Below are positions 10,528-21,461 of a DNA stretch of 22,809 nt, piece by piece. The translations under genes and the position numbers were made by a program. The notes beneath the pieces are model-generated. The model had not been told where the DNA came from. It worked only from the letters and a program-made list of their open reading frames with translations, and ran no database searches. The stretch lies in NCBI GenBank assembly GCA_003990745.1, contig RBNI01001364.1:1-22809 (forward strand), written 5' to 3'. Every line of letters begins with the position of its first letter. Position 1 is the stretch's first letter. The stretch comes from Jimgerdemannia flammicorona (lineage: Eukaryota > Mucoromycota > Endogonomycetes > Endogonales > Endogonaceae).

Positions 10528-13500
10528 CTACCCAATTCCCATGGGTGTGCCACTCCCCCCACCTACATGAATAAAGACTACTTTCTCACCTGCAACACCC
10601 ACCCTCCCCCCACTCTGCTAACATATTTTCTCTACCAAATGACACCTTTGACCTCCCTGCAACCCCCAGCCAAGCCACCAGCCCATCAGGGTGTCTTCTA
10701 TAAGACTATGCCACCTCAGCAGCATGACCTCGGAACCAAGTCTCTGCCCATTCTCAAAAACATATAACCAGTGACTGGCCAGCCCCACTCAAATGGCCAA
10801 TGCCCAGCCTAATATCAGTCATTCCTTCCCCACCCTCCCTTTCAATCTACTCCTTAAATCTTCCCATTGCCCCTACATGCCAGCTCCCCAACACACTCCC
10901 CCCAAATGATCCCCAATGTTCTGCCAAAGGGTACCAAGTACCTCACACTCTCCTAGCCAATGTTCAGGTATCTGCACATATTCCCCTTCCTGCCCTACAT
11001 TATAGCACTCTTCACAGTTGAAGCAACCTCCCTCAATAAGGTGATCTGAGCGGAAGTTGAGCATGACATTCCACCTCAGCATATATGCCACCAGACCACC
11101 CAGTACTTTGGCAGCATCCACCTCCTCACCTCAGCACTCCAGACCCAAATGCTATGTCAGTCCCACTCCTCACCAATTCCTACTCCTTGCCAACTGCTAG
11201 GCCACAGGTTCTGGCCTGGTCCCCACTGGCATTCAATCCCATCACCAATGTCAAACTCAATTAGGGGAATGCCACCCAGTAACACTCGGTCCCATCTCTA
11301 CATCCCTGGGTCCCAAGCTGCCTCCCCTTCATCTCCCTGCCACCTAATGCTAATGTGGCATGCCCCTTCTGCCACTTCCCACCAGAAGTCTTTGAATCAT
11401 AAGTGTTCAGTGTTCTGAAGGCCCATAAGTGCTAGGAGATCACCAGTCAAACCCCTTGGAGAGGACCTCATCTCCCGGACTTTCTGCAGTAGGGAGACCC
11501 AACTACCCCCTCTCAACTCCACCACTCTCTTTAGCCACTATGCTCTCAGGCAGTGCAGTCTCTTAGGGAAGTCCACCAGCCCCAGTCCCCCACTCACCAC
11601 TGGTAAGGATAAGACCTTCCAGCTGATTTGACTCCACCTTCCAGCCCAGATCCACCCCTTGGCCAGCTTTATCAATCTCTTCACTACCCAGGCTGGGAAG
11701 TCCAGATGATAAGCCAGATACCATATCTTCAGCAGCCAATAGACATTCAGAATCAAAACACGTCCTGCTAGGGACAAATGGCAGCCCCCCCAACTCTGCA
11801 GCACCTCCTCCCAGATGTCAACCCACTGCTCCCACCAATGTCGGGGCAGAACCGACCCATATAATAACAGATAAATACCCAAGTACCAAACTGCCTCGCC
11901 AGCAGGGACAATAGTACCAATAATCTCCCCTCCCACCAGACCATTGCCTAATACCATTGTCTCACACTTATGCCAATTGAGCTTAGCCCCAGAGTTCACC
12001 TCATACCACTCCACTGTTTCCTGGAGCTTCCCAATGTCTGCAATTGATCCTAGTCTGACCACCATGTCATCTGCAAAAGCCCCTACTTTCCACTCAATGC
12101 CAAAGATAGAGAGCCCCATTATCTTCTGCCTGATTCTGTCTATGAAGGGCTCCAAAGAAAGAGTATACAATATGGGGGACAGTGGGTCCCCCTGAGGCAC
12201 CCCCCTACCCAGGGGAAATGCTACCCCTCTGTGTCTATTACACATGAGTGCAGCCCTACTTCCTTCCAGTAGGCTGACCATGGCTGTCCAGAACTGTTGC
12301 AGGACTCCAATCCTATCCAAAACTTTTGCCAGCCAGACCCTGTGCACTCAGTCATAAGCCTTCTCCTGGTCCAGAAAGACCAGACATCCATCCAGTCCAC
12401 TGACTCGTGCTCCTTCAATAACTCCATGAATCCATGCTGTGCTATCCCTGATGAGCCGGCCTCCCACAAAGCCTCTCTGCTCATCACCCAGGACTTGCTG
12501 GGCCACCTTTTGCAACCTTGCGACCACTACCTTGGTAACCAACTTTCTGTCCATATCTAGTAGCATAATCAGCCTCTAGTTCTTCCAGTCCTCTTGCCTT
12601 CCTTTGTTCTTATAAAGCAACATCACCAGCCCCAGATCCTGTTCTCCCACCCATTTCCCCATTTGTATAATCCAATCACACAGTGCCGTCATCTCTCTCA
12701 GTACTCCTGGGACTCCCACCATTTATTTCCAGAAGTCCCAGGGCAGCCCATCCTCTCCAGGTATCATACCCAAGATTGTCATGGCAAGAACCTGGCAGAT
12801 CTCCTCCTCTTGCACTGGCAGTACTAAGTCACCCAGCCCAATTGCTTGTATAGGGTACCAATCCTCCAACATGCAGTCAATGTCCTCATTATCTGCCCCA
12901 CCCTCCTCCTCACTCTACAATCTACTCCAGTGCTCCTTTAATGATCCAAGAATGTCTTGTATCCCATGCACCAATATACCATCAGCATTAAGCACCCCCT
13001 CCCACCTTTGTTGCACCCTTCTTGCCTGAAGGGCTCTTGTGAGAAACTTTGAGGGCTGCTCTCCTTCTTCCAATCCCTGCCAATGAAGCCATGCTGCCAG
13101 ACCCTGGACCCTTGCCTCTTCCTCATTCTGCAGCACCTGTTGTAGTTCAACCACCTCCATTCTTACCCTTATCACTCTCCAGTCCTCCTCTCCCTCCAAC
13201 ATCACCAGTCTCACCCAGCCCTCCAAGAGTCTAGTCAGTCTACAAGAAGCCCACCACACCCGCCACCTCCTCTGCCTCCCAACCTCCATACCAGCCTTGC
13301 TCCAGAAGGTCCTGGCCATCTCCTTCATCCTCATCTACCAAATACCAACTGGGGCACCCTCCTACCTCCAGTACTCTACTCGCAGTTGAATGTTTTCAGC
13401 CCACTCATCCCACCGGATCTCATCATCTAATAAGGAGGAATTAAGGCGCCAATGTCCAGGCCCATTTCCACTTCCCCCAAAATGTCCCTGCCCTAAAAGC

Positions 13501-14186
13501 CCCCAATGATCTGACCAAGGACACCATTCCATCTCCAGCAACTTCCAAACATCCAAGCCCCAGCAGCTGGCTGTCAGAATCCAATCAATCCTCATCCCCA
13601 GGCCCCTGGCCCAGTGCATGTATACCCTCCTATCCCCCCAATATTCTCTACCTGCATCCACCAGAGCACTCAGTCTTTCTACTTCCTCCCATGCTGTCAG
13701 TCCTCCACTCTGACCCTCAGCTTCTTGTCCTCCATCAGTTCTGTCCCTCAATATGTCTCTGACCATATTGAAGTCCCCACCGAGCATGTCTACCCCAACC
13801 TCCACAAGAATTCCACTCTCCTGTAGGCCTCTCACCCAATTCACATGCTCACCCCATACTGCAGGGCAGTAACAGGAGCCCACCATAACTGGCTCCCAAC
13901 CTATAAGTATCCACTCTCCCCAGACCAATCTATCCCCCCAGCTCCGCATATCCCTTATCTCCCCTTTGCCTTTCTGCACCAGAATCCCAACCTTGCCCTT
14001 CCAGACTGCCTCACCCCCCCACTCCTTCATCCATTCCAGTCTATCCAAGTCATCCTCATATCTGACATCCTGCAAGAGGAAGAGATTGGCCTCCAATCCC
14101 TTCAGCCAAGTAAAAATGTTCTTATGTCAATAAGTGCTCTATAATCCATTCACATTCAAAGAAAAAATGTTGGTTGTACTATTTAT
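10528..14186 (-). pseudogene. LINE C ORF2: APE-type endonuclease, reverse transcriptase, C-terminal CCHC
   Basis: The start codon is ATA at 14186-14184 where A and B have ATG; NSTTNIFSLNVNGL follows. The endonuclease is nearly open at 14096-13362: LLQDV, MLGGDFNMV, RIDWILTA, WSDHWG. Linker 13334-12915. RT: GEDGLPWDFWK, then FVGGRLIRD, LDQEKAYD, GVPQGDPLSPILY, and FADD at 12077-12066; the largest open piece is 12347-11538. The C-terminal zinc-type motif at about 11050-10975 is complete: C-x2-C-x14-H-x4-C (NCEECYN ... PEHWLGEC). The frame ends in TAG at 10528-10530, giving about 1219 codons, close to B. Stops include the one after NVNGL, one in KAYD-stop, and several in the last 250 codons. No RNase H is seen. 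Confidence 0.9.
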
Positions 14187-14216
14187 AGTGAAAAATGGTG
14201 TGTTATCAAGCTTTCT

Positions 14217-16215
14217 CTACTGTTCCATATTCATCTCCTCCTGTGCCAAATTCAGATTATGTTCCATGGTCACCTCCTCCTCTTCAGCCCTCTGAGCCTC
14301 CAGTCTAGCCAACAGCTCATTCATCTCCCGATCTGCCTTCTCCTCGAATTCCTCACAGTACCTACCAGAGCTGCAGTCCATGATGCTTGGTCCAGCAGTA
14401 TTCAGCCCTCTCTCCTGCGACTCTGGCCATCTCTGCCTCCCTCTCCTTATCTACCTCATAGCCCTCCTCCTCCAGATACACCACAAGAATTTCCGCCTTC
14501 AATGCCATCACCACCCCTTCCCCCTGCAGGATCCTCACCCAATGCTCATTACTCATTACCCTCAAATCCACCTCACCTAGCTCCTCAGCCGCCAGGTTGT
14601 TCATCATCCTGCACATCCAAAGTAGGTTCCCCACCTCCTTTCCTCCAGGGGTCACCAGTCTCCCACCATCCAGCATTGTAGTGTCAGCCCCAGCACTCGC
14701 AGTCTCATCCCACTCCTCTGGGACATCCACCAGTTCCTCCTCACCAACCGCCACCACTTGTCTCCCATTTGCTACCTCCAGAACTCCAAACTGCACTCTC
14801 TAGGCCCCCTGCATTGGCACATCCTCCTCCACCCTGTTTCAGGAAGCTGGGCTCCATCTGATAAGGGGGATAGGGGTCAGGGAATTCTCTCATATCTCAT
14901 TCCAAACCTCTAGTGTACCATCCACATATGGGTCCTTGCCAGTCATCTCCCTGTTCTCACTAGTCTCCTTCCCAGCACTTTCACCTCCCTTGTCTGCCCA
15001 GACACTTGCTTTGGCCCCCCCCATGTCTATCATCCTGCTCGTCTCCTTCTAAGGTCCACCCTTCATCTTCACCAGCAGCTCCCTCTGCCTCTTATGTCTC
15101 TGATCTCATTCCCACTGTACCTTGCTCACTCGAGTCTGCTTCCCATCCACCACCTCCAAGTGCATCGCCTCCTCAAAGGCCCTCCAAGCCTTTGCCCACT
15201 GTTCCACTGCACCACTCAGCTCTTCCAGTGCTTCCAATAGGTCCTCTTCCTCCTCCTCACTCTCCTTCATCCTTGTTACCTTGCATACAATTGCCCCTCA
15301 GACCATACCAGAAGGCCAGTCCCTTGCCTTCTCTGTTGCCTCCTTCCCTGCCAACTGAATCCTCACATCCACATCTCCAGTCCTGAGCAAGGTCCCCTCC
15401 CAGACTTTAAATCCAATACCCACTACCTTGCCATACTCCGCTATGACCTCCTCAACTCTCTTCCTTGTCTCTATTGCCATCACTGTGGGCACCCCTTTCA
15501 CCAACAGTTGGACCACTCTGGGGTCCCATTTCAGGCATTGAGCCATCAGTATACACACCTCCCCAACTACCACTCTAACCTTCAATGCTTCCTCCAATAG
15601 CTCGGTCTCCTCGAAGCCCACCTCCACTCCCTTCAGTCCCTTCAAAAACTTTACGGATGCCACTCCAGCCACCTGCTTAGCAATCAGCCTCAATACCATT
15701 TTCACCTTCACTGCTAGGCCCCAGAAGCACAGTGTCACCATGAATACCGAAATCAATTTCTTGAGTAATGGTGCCACTGCCAGGCCCATCACACCATCTG
15801 CCAAATCTCCTTGTCTCCCAAGCCCCTGTCACTCAGCCACACTATCTATAGTTACATCTGGATTTTTTTCCAGATTAGCAGTCCCGTCTCCATCAGCTGT
15901 CACACCCCCCCAGCCACTACACTGCCAGTCCCACTGCCCCCTCTGCCAAGGGCTACTCCCCCATATACTGTCACCTTCTCTGTTTCCTTGTCTTTCTTTA
16001 GCCAACCCTCCAGCCTTGACACCTGCCTCCTCCCCTTCACCGTCTCATCAAAGCTCGCCCTCCCAGATCCCTGTCCTCCACTACTGCCTCCTCCCCTTCC
16101 GTGCCCACCTGCCAATAGCCCCCTCATACCTCCCTCCAGGCCAGGGCCTCTCCCCACTTGTTGCACTTGGGCCACCCTGCCTAGTACACATCTCAGATTA
16201 CCTGTTAGTCACCAT
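14217..16215 (-). pseudogene. LINE C ORF1 (Gag-like protein), degraded
   Basis: About 666 codons from ATG 16215 (MVTNR-stop; the early TAA kills it) to TAG 14217-14219. The core block 15804-15298 is open: KVKMVLRLIAKQ, EVIAEYGKVVGIGFKVWEG, GDVDVRIQLAGKEATEKARD. This matches B and A (18315-17902). The C-terminal block 14796-14362 is open, with NNLAAEELGEVDLRV. The final coiled-coil-like tail is Glu-rich (about 14350-14220). No CCHC knuckle is present. Expected role: RNA binding in the LINE RNP; the domain fold is not recognised. Confidence 0.8.
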
Positions 16216-16304
16216 ATTGCTAGTCTCTTTTCTCCAAAATGATGTTGTAGTTACTTTCCGAAAGTTGTGTAACCTGAGAGATACTGGAGAAAGATGCTTC
16301 TCTC

Positions 16305-16314
16305 ACTGCCTCTT
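16305..16314. repeat. Target-site duplication of LINE C, 5'-side copy
   Basis: Second copy of actgcctctt (see 10415-10424). LINE A sequence resumes directly after it. Confidence 0.85.
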
Positions 16315-16408
16315 GTCAGTTTGGATATGTTTTCCATCCATGATCTTCAAGTGCATCAAATCTACATATACCTACCAGGCCTTAGCCCTTCTCTCAACTG
16401 CTCCACTC

Positions 16409-16415
<7 letters not shown>
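16315..16415 (-). mobile_element. LINE A, segment 3 (101-bp sliver of ORF1)
   Basis: A short stretch of LINE A ORF1 between insertions C and D. Plus-strand 16315-16412 (tttggatatgttttccatcc and onward) aligns with LINE C 15133-15225 (gagtctgcttcccatccacc and onward), the part encoding the VDGKQTR and KAWRAFEEA-like stretch. The sliver shows that C and D struck within about 100 bp of each other. Confidence 0.85.
16401..16415. repeat. Target-site duplication of element D, 3'-side copy
   Basis: ctccactcttctctt here against ctccactcctctctt at 17797-17811: 14 of 15 bases match. The last T bases could belong to the poly(T) run that starts at 16414. Confidence 0.8.
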
Positions 16416-16439
<24 letters not shown>

Positions 16440-17796
16440 TCCTCATTTATTAACTATCTATAACATGCCACATATCCTCATACAATATTAGTAACCCCAT
16501 TCCACCCCAATCTTAACCCACCTTCACTCTCATCCAGCCTTGCACCTTTAGGGTATGAGTTGTGACCTCACTGCCTGAGTAACTAGATCCTCCTACCCAG
16601 CCTGCCCCACTCAGTGAGTATGGGTTGTGAGCCCCAACCACCTCAAGTACTTGGCATCTAGTGCACCTGACCTACCCCTATTAGTGCCTCCTGTCTTGTC
16701 CATCTAGCCTGTCTTGCCTATCTTGCCTGCCCATATTGCCCATGTTGCCCATGTTGCCCGTCTTGCCCATCTTGCCCATCTTACCTGTCTTGCCTGTCTT
16801 GCCCACCCATGTTGCCCATGTCTCATATTGTCCATGTTGCCCATGTTGCCCGTGTTGCCCGTTTTGCCCATTTTGCCCATCTTGTCCATGTCGCCTATCT
16901 TGCCCGTCTTGTCTGCCTGTATTGCCTGTGTTGCTCTATTGCTATATTGCCATCTTTCCTGTCTTACCCATCTTGCCTGTCTTGCCCATCTTGCCCATCT
17001 TACCTGCCCATGTTGCTCGTGTTGCCCGTGTTGCCCATGTTGCCTGTGTTGCCCATGTTGCCCATTTTGCCCATTTTGCCTGTCATGCCTATGTTGCCTG
17101 TCTTGCCATCTGCCCGTCTTGCCCATGTTGCCCATCTTGCCATCTTGCCCATCTTGTCTGTCTTGCCTGTCTTGCCTGTCTTGCCCACCTGTGTTGCCTA
17201 TGTTGCCCGTATTACCCATGTTGCCTATGTTACCCGCCTGTGTTGCCTGTGTTGCCCGTATTGCCCATTTTGCCTGTTTTGCCCATTTTGCCTGTCTTGC
17301 TCATGTCGCCTGTCTTGCCGTCTGCCCATCTTGCCCATGTCACCCATCTTACTGTCTTGCCATCTTGCCTGTCTTGCCCATCTTGCCCATCTTGCCCATC
17401 TTGCCTGTCTTGCCCATCTTGCCCATGTTGCCTGTCTTGTCATCTTGCTGTCCTGCCTGTCTTGCCTATCTTGCCCATCTTGCCCATCTTGTCTGTCTTG
17501 CCTGCCTGTGTTGCCCATGTTGCCCATATTGCCTGTGTTGCCCCCCGTATTGCCTGTATTGCCCATGTTGCCCACCCATGTTACCCGTATTACCTGTGTT
17601 GCCCATTTTGCCCATTTTGCCCATATCACCTGTCTTGCCATCTGCCCATCTTGCCCATGTCACCCATTTTGCCATCTTGCCGTCTTGCCCATCTTGCCCA
17701 CTCATGTTGTCCATGTTACTGTGTTGCCCCTATCTGTGTGGCTTAGCTCGCTCTGAGTGGTTTGAGCAAAAGAGCTCGCTTGGATAGCTTGTTTTA
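16416..17796 (-). mobile_element. Element D, non-autonomous poly(A) insertion carrying a minisatellite
   Basis: A 1.38-kb insertion in LINE A ORF1 with the marks of LINE-type (target-primed) integration: a 15-bp target-site duplication (one mismatch) and a poly(A) tail (T at 16414-16440) preceded by AATAAA (complement of 16446-16451). It has no coding capacity of its own. Sense order: about 60 bp of unique 5' sequence (17796-17736), a 9-bp repeat array (about 17735-16693), then about 250 bp of unique 3' sequence. Its 3' terminus differs from the conserved end of LINEs B and C apart from AATAAA and the tail, so the partner LINE is unknown. In the 3' part, ctcactg (about 16568) and cagtgag (about 16612) form an inverted repeat, and tatgagttgtga / tatgggttgtga are near copies. 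No Pol III boxes are convincing. Confidence 0.75.
16693..17735. repeat. 9-bp minisatellite array (TTGCCCATC-type units)
   Basis: About 110 tandem 9-mers on the plus strand: TTGCCCATC, TTGCCCATG, TTGCCTGTC, TTGCCCGTG and variants, with occasional 6-bp or other breaks. Because the unit is three codons and stop-poor, long open frames appear in all plus frames (Cys/Pro/Leu/Ile/Val runs) and on the minus strand (Gly-Asn/Lys-Thr and Arg-Gln-Asp runs). I read none of them as a gene. Variant units are interspersed, not clustered, which suggests repeated slippage or conversion. Confidence 0.93.
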
Positions 17797-17811
17797 CTCC
17801 ACTCCTCTCTT
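17797..17811. repeat. Target-site duplication of element D, 5'-side copy
   Basis: ctccactcctctctt, matching 16401-16415 at 14 of 15 bases. LINE A ORF1 continues after it. Confidence 0.8.
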
Positions 17812-18813
17812 CCAGAGCCTCTAACAGATCCTCCTCCTCCTCTTCCTCCCCTTTACCCTTGACACCTTACAGATAAAAGCCCCCTACATTATGACCAAAG
17901 GTCAGTCACTTGCCTTCTCAGTGGCCTCTTTCCCAGCCAGCTGAATCCAGACATCCACATTACCAGTCCTGAAAGTAGTACCCTCCCATATCTGAAATCC
18001 AATATCTACCACATCACTATACTCTGCCATCACCTCCTTAACCCTCCTTCTGGTCTCCACAGTCATTACTGTCAGCACCCCCTTCACCAGCAGCTGAACC
18101 ACTCTGGGGTCCCACCTCAAGCACTGCACCATAGATACTACTACCTCTCCTACAGCCACTCCAGTCTTCAATACCTTCTCCAGTAGACCTGCCTCCTCAA
18201 AACCCACCTCCACTCCCTCCAATTCCTTTAGGAATTCACTGAGACAGCCCCCACCACCTACTTCGAGATAATCTCCAGGACCATCCTCACCATCACTACC
18301 AGGCCTCAGAAGCACAAGGTCACTGCAAACTCTGAGATTGACTTCTTGAGTAACAGCACCACCACCAGTCCTATTACACTATCTGCCAGGTCCCTCTTCC
18401 TCTTTGGGCCCATCTGCTCAGCCCTCCCATCAATAGTCATATCTGGATTTTTTTTCAGATTCTCAGTCATGCCTCCATCAGCAGCCCTGCCACTACCTCC
18501 AGCAGCTACTCCACTAGCCCTACCTCTCACTGGCTGAGGTCCAGCACCTTCAGCTTTCCCAACCTTCTGCTTCTGTCTGCCCACTCTGAGTTTCTACCAG
18601 CCAACCTCTAGCCTGCAGCATGTCTGCAAAACTCCTCCTCTTCTGCCCTCCAGCCCCACCACTAGTGCTGCTGCCACTGCCCAAGCTACCCTGCCCACTT
18701 GGACCACTAAAAGACCCCATCCTAAGCCCATACCCTCATCTGACATATTGCCAGTCAAAGGCCCCAGGTCCACCCAACCTAGTACATACATCTGCTTGCT
18801 TGCTGGTTGCTAT
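17812..18813 (-). pseudogene. LINE A ORF1, N-terminal part
   Basis: The expected start at 18813-18811 reads ATA, not ATG. Recognisable pieces are GGPGAFDWQYV (about 18780-18745), SFADML-like sequence (about 18630), KNPDMTIDGR (about 18455), LADSVIGLVVVLLLKKSISE (about 18390-18330) and the core block 18315-17902 (AEYSDVVDIGFQIWEGTTFR, GNVDVWIQLAGKEATEKASD). These parallel B and C in order. Frames change several times between them. It joins 16415-16315 and then 10424-9510. Confidence 0.8.
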
Positions 18814-18896
18814 TGCCTTAGTATCTTTCTCTAATAAATGACTTGAAAGTGTATTGTAAAAATGTGTATAACATGAATTGTGAACAATCTCTTGAT
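17812..18896 (-). mobile_element. LINE A, segment 4 (5' part of ORF1 and 5' UTR)
   Basis: The 5' end of LINE A. By alignment with C and B the 5' UTR (83-89 bp in those copies) should end near 18890-18905; the exact end cannot be set because the matching target duplication lies left of the window. The four A pieces together give ORF1 of about 2018 nt, against about 1999 in C. Confidence 0.8.
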
Positions 18897-19725
18897 ATGT
18901 CAGTTCACACTTGTACTATATGACTGCATTCTGACTCAGCAAGACACTAATGCTATAACTATATTTAACATAGTCCAGATAACTCCTCACTAGTATAAAT
19001 ATGACCTCAGAATCTCAAACTCAAACAGACAAGAACAATTCTGAATACTTCCCCACAATATCCCTTCACATACTACTCTTAATATAGTAATATCATAAAG
19101 AGTAAATAAACCTATTTAATAACCTATAAACTACTCTTAAATAAATCTACTCTCCATTAGGTCCCACTTCTAACTCTATCATGAAATTTTCTAATTGAGT
19201 ATTGTCTGCAGTGATATGCCAATTCAACTAAACTGGTCTTAGTTTCTTGAACTTTCTGAAATACAGAAAATCCTGAATATCCAGAACTAGTCCAAAAAAG
19301 GGACTTTAGTTGAAATGTCAACCTGATCTTGAAATCAATAAGTATAGAGGATATACTCCATATGAAATTGATCTTGATCTTAAGAAAACAGTCTTTCCGA
19401 ATATTCAGAACTTCTAGAAAACTCTTCCAGAACTATATAATGGTTACCCTAACAAGTAACTCTCTTATAACTTAGTAGTAATAGTTTACAATCTAATTCT
19501 ACTTCAAGATACTTCCTCACTCCACTATAAACCTCTATGAGAATTCCTATAAGCTGGTATAAAGCCCAATATCTAAACTGGAATTTATCCTGAACCATCT
19601 GACAATCTGGAGAGAATTAAATCTAATGTATAAGGACAATTTGACCTCCATACCTATAATAAGTGAGACAGGCTTCATCTATAAAAAGAAGTACTCTAAT
19701 TAAATCAGCAGATAGGTAACAACTT
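18897..19725 (+). other. AT-rich 5' region of the Ty3/gypsy element (possible LTR and leader), no gene seen
   Basis: An AT-rich stretch without a usable reading frame between the LINE A 5' end and the first coding traces of the gypsy element. An LTR is expected here. Compatible signs are TGT at 18898, a TATA-like TATAAAT at 18994-19000, and AATAAA at 19105-19110 and about 19139. A possible LTR end/primer-binding area sits near 19155-19185 (taggtcccacttctaactct), but no second LTR is in the window to prove it. The near copies gaatatccagaac (about 19274) and gaatattcagaac (about 19397) are weak repeats. Confidence 0.4.
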
Positions 19726-20491
19726 ATGTACCAAATTCCTTACTCTATACCCTACAAGGATGAAGAAGATCTTATAGAAGTTTTATTTACTCTTCTCAAT
19801 AAGGGTTTTGTCAGCTCCACAAACTTGAGTAATCTAGAATAACCAGCAGCCATCTTTCTAGTCTTAGTTCCTCATAAAGCCCAAGTCTCTATAGCCAAGT
19901 GGCTCAACTCTATTAACTTTCACCATATAAGGACCAAGACTGCCTTATACTACTGCTTTCAGAATTATAAGGCCTATGTATATTCTTAAAGAAGAAGTAA
20001 GAAAAACCCTCTGTCAACAATCTGACTCTGAACCAGAAGTAGGCCTAGCTACAACTTTATCTGAAACCAAGACTAATACTAAACCAGAACCAGATTTTGA
20101 ATTAAGTCTATCTAAAATTAGATATATAACTGATTCTATCTACTTCAATGCTGAGCAAACTCAATTACATGGGGACCAAAGCCAAGAGGAGGAGGAGTAT
20201 CTCAGTGAATTCAATTCTAGATATACTAGTATCTCTATCAAGACAAAACACACCTATATAGTAACAGATGGCTATCTATTAAGCCCTTACTCCAGACTCA
20301 CAACTATTACTCTAGTAACCTATACAGACTCAAAGAACACTATCACACTCTGCATCAGTATCTCAAGTAGTACTAGCAATATTATTACCAGTAGTCTAAC
20401 TGCCTCCAGTAAACAACATAGTAAATCAACAGATTCTAGACCTTATAGTACAGATTGCCATAATGGCAGCAACCATTACTGCCTTAGCTAA
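19726..20491 (+). pseudogene. Coding trace upstream of the Gag core, function unknown
   Basis: Two frames look coding. Frame one, 19726-19989, reads MYQIPYSIPYKDEEDLIEVL, a stop, then VSIAKWLNSINFHHIRTKT and ALYYCFQNYKAYVYS. Frame two, 19976-20491, is open for 171 codons. It is rich in Glu, Ser and Thr (DSEPEVGLATTLSETKTNT, DQSQEEEEYLSEFNSRYTSI) and looks disordered and acidic. The overlap near 19976-19989 suggests one broken reading frame: a folded N-terminal part followed by an acidic tail. It could be a long N-terminal extension of Gag, or an extra ORF. I do not recognise the family. Confidence 0.45.
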
Positions 20492-21386
20492 ACAGATCTG
20501 ATCAATAAAAAATCTGAGCCTACCTATCTTTAATGGTACTACACAGGAAGTACAAAGCTTTATTAGTATAATTGATACCAATTTTGAAGCCAACCAATGG
20601 ACCATTGAGTGAGTTACTTACTGCCTTCTGACAAACAATCAAGGCCACACTCTAGAATAACTTTTTGCTATCACTACAGCCTATGTCTATCAAGTTGTTA
20701 CCTTTTTCCAAGGACTTGCTGAAGAATGATAGTGAACCCTTTCTGAAAAACCTCTCATATAGAATACCAGACCTGCAGTAGTTATTCAAAATGCAGTAAA
20801 TAATACCCTAGAATATAGAAACCATCCTATAGCCCCTAGACTCAAATAACTCATAATTGCTCAATATTGCAGTGAAACTCTGATTGCTGAATCTCAAGTT
20901 AAACTCTGCAATCTCAAATTATGATAAGGAGGAATTTGAAACCTTTTATACAAAACTTAAGTCACTCCTAAACACTATTGGTCTAGAATATATTACCAAT
21001 GATGAAGTACAAAATGGTATAAGAGCAGATCATTTATTTGATATACTATCTAAATGGCTTATAAGAAAAATCTGGGAACAAGGATGTCCAGTTACTTGTG
21101 ATTACTAACAATAGTACCTGGTAAGAATTATGACTATGGTTAAGTGAATCCTAACAGCTGAACCAATTCTGCCTCAAAGACAATTCAATGATAAGGAAAA
21201 GACTTGGACCAAGAAAGAAGAATCCAAGCATAAAGCATCCTGAGCTCCCTCCACATCCACCTCATGGACACCCCAAAATCCTGAACCTATTCAGCCAAGT
21301 ACCTCACTGAAGAAGAAAGAAATAAACTTTGTAGAAGCAGAGCATGCTTCTATTGCTGAAAGACAGGACATATGACCAGTATCTAC
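20463..21386 (+). pseudogene. Gag of the Ty3/gypsy element with CCHC zinc knuckle
   Basis: Capsid-like protein that would package the element RNA. A reading from ATG 20463 gives MAATITALAKQI, a stop, then SIKNLSLPIFNGTTQEVQSF and ISIIDTNFEANQW, a typical Ty3/gypsy Gag opening (LPxFxG...FxxxxxxFxxNxW). Later parts: LNSAISNYDKEEFETFYTKL (in frame from 20884) and DHLFDILSKWLIRKIWEQGC. The zinc knuckle at 21345-21386 reads C-F-Y-C-stop-K-T-G-H-M-T-S-I-Y. The Cys-x2-Cys-x4-His spacing is right; the stop is one transition from CGA (Arg) and the last Cys has become Tyr (TGC to TAC). There is at least one frameshift near 20900 and several stops. Confidence 0.78.
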
Positions 21387-21461
21387 CCCAACCAAAAACT
21401 CCAAACAGCAATACAAGCAACTGTTACTACCCTGCACTATCTCAATAATCTGACTACCAAG

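Larger units (their letters stand above)
10425..16304 (-). mobile_element. LINE C, full-length two-ORF non-LTR retrotransposon
   Basis: A complete element of about 5.88 kb on the minus strand, inserted in ORF1 of LINE A. In sense order: 5' UTR 89 bp (16304-16216), ORF1 (16215-14217), gap 30 nt, ORF2 (14186-10528), 3' UTR 63 bp with AATAAA at 10486-10491, and a 42-nt poly(A) (T at 10423-10464). It belongs to the same subfamily as A and is more damaged than B: the ORF2 start ATG has become ATA and there is a stop at codon 6 of ORF1. Confidence 0.92.

Noticed and set aside
16693..17735. CRISPR array
   Set aside because: Units are 9 bp and contiguous, without unique spacers.
16714..17787. Long plus-strand open frames (315-357 codons) rich in Cys, Pro and Leu
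   Set aside because: Product of the 9-bp repeat, open in several frames at once; no start context or non-repeat domain.
17736..17796. tRNA-like head with Pol III A and B boxes in element D (tggcttagctcg and ggtttgagc on the plus strand)
   Set aside because: The boxes lie on the strand opposite to the poly(A) orientation and are only about 17 nt apart, too close for a tRNA-type promoter.
19155..19185. Primer-binding site next to an LTR end (taggtcccacttctaactct)
   Set aside because: No second LTR in the window and no tRNA match that I can confirm, so it is not listed as its own feature.
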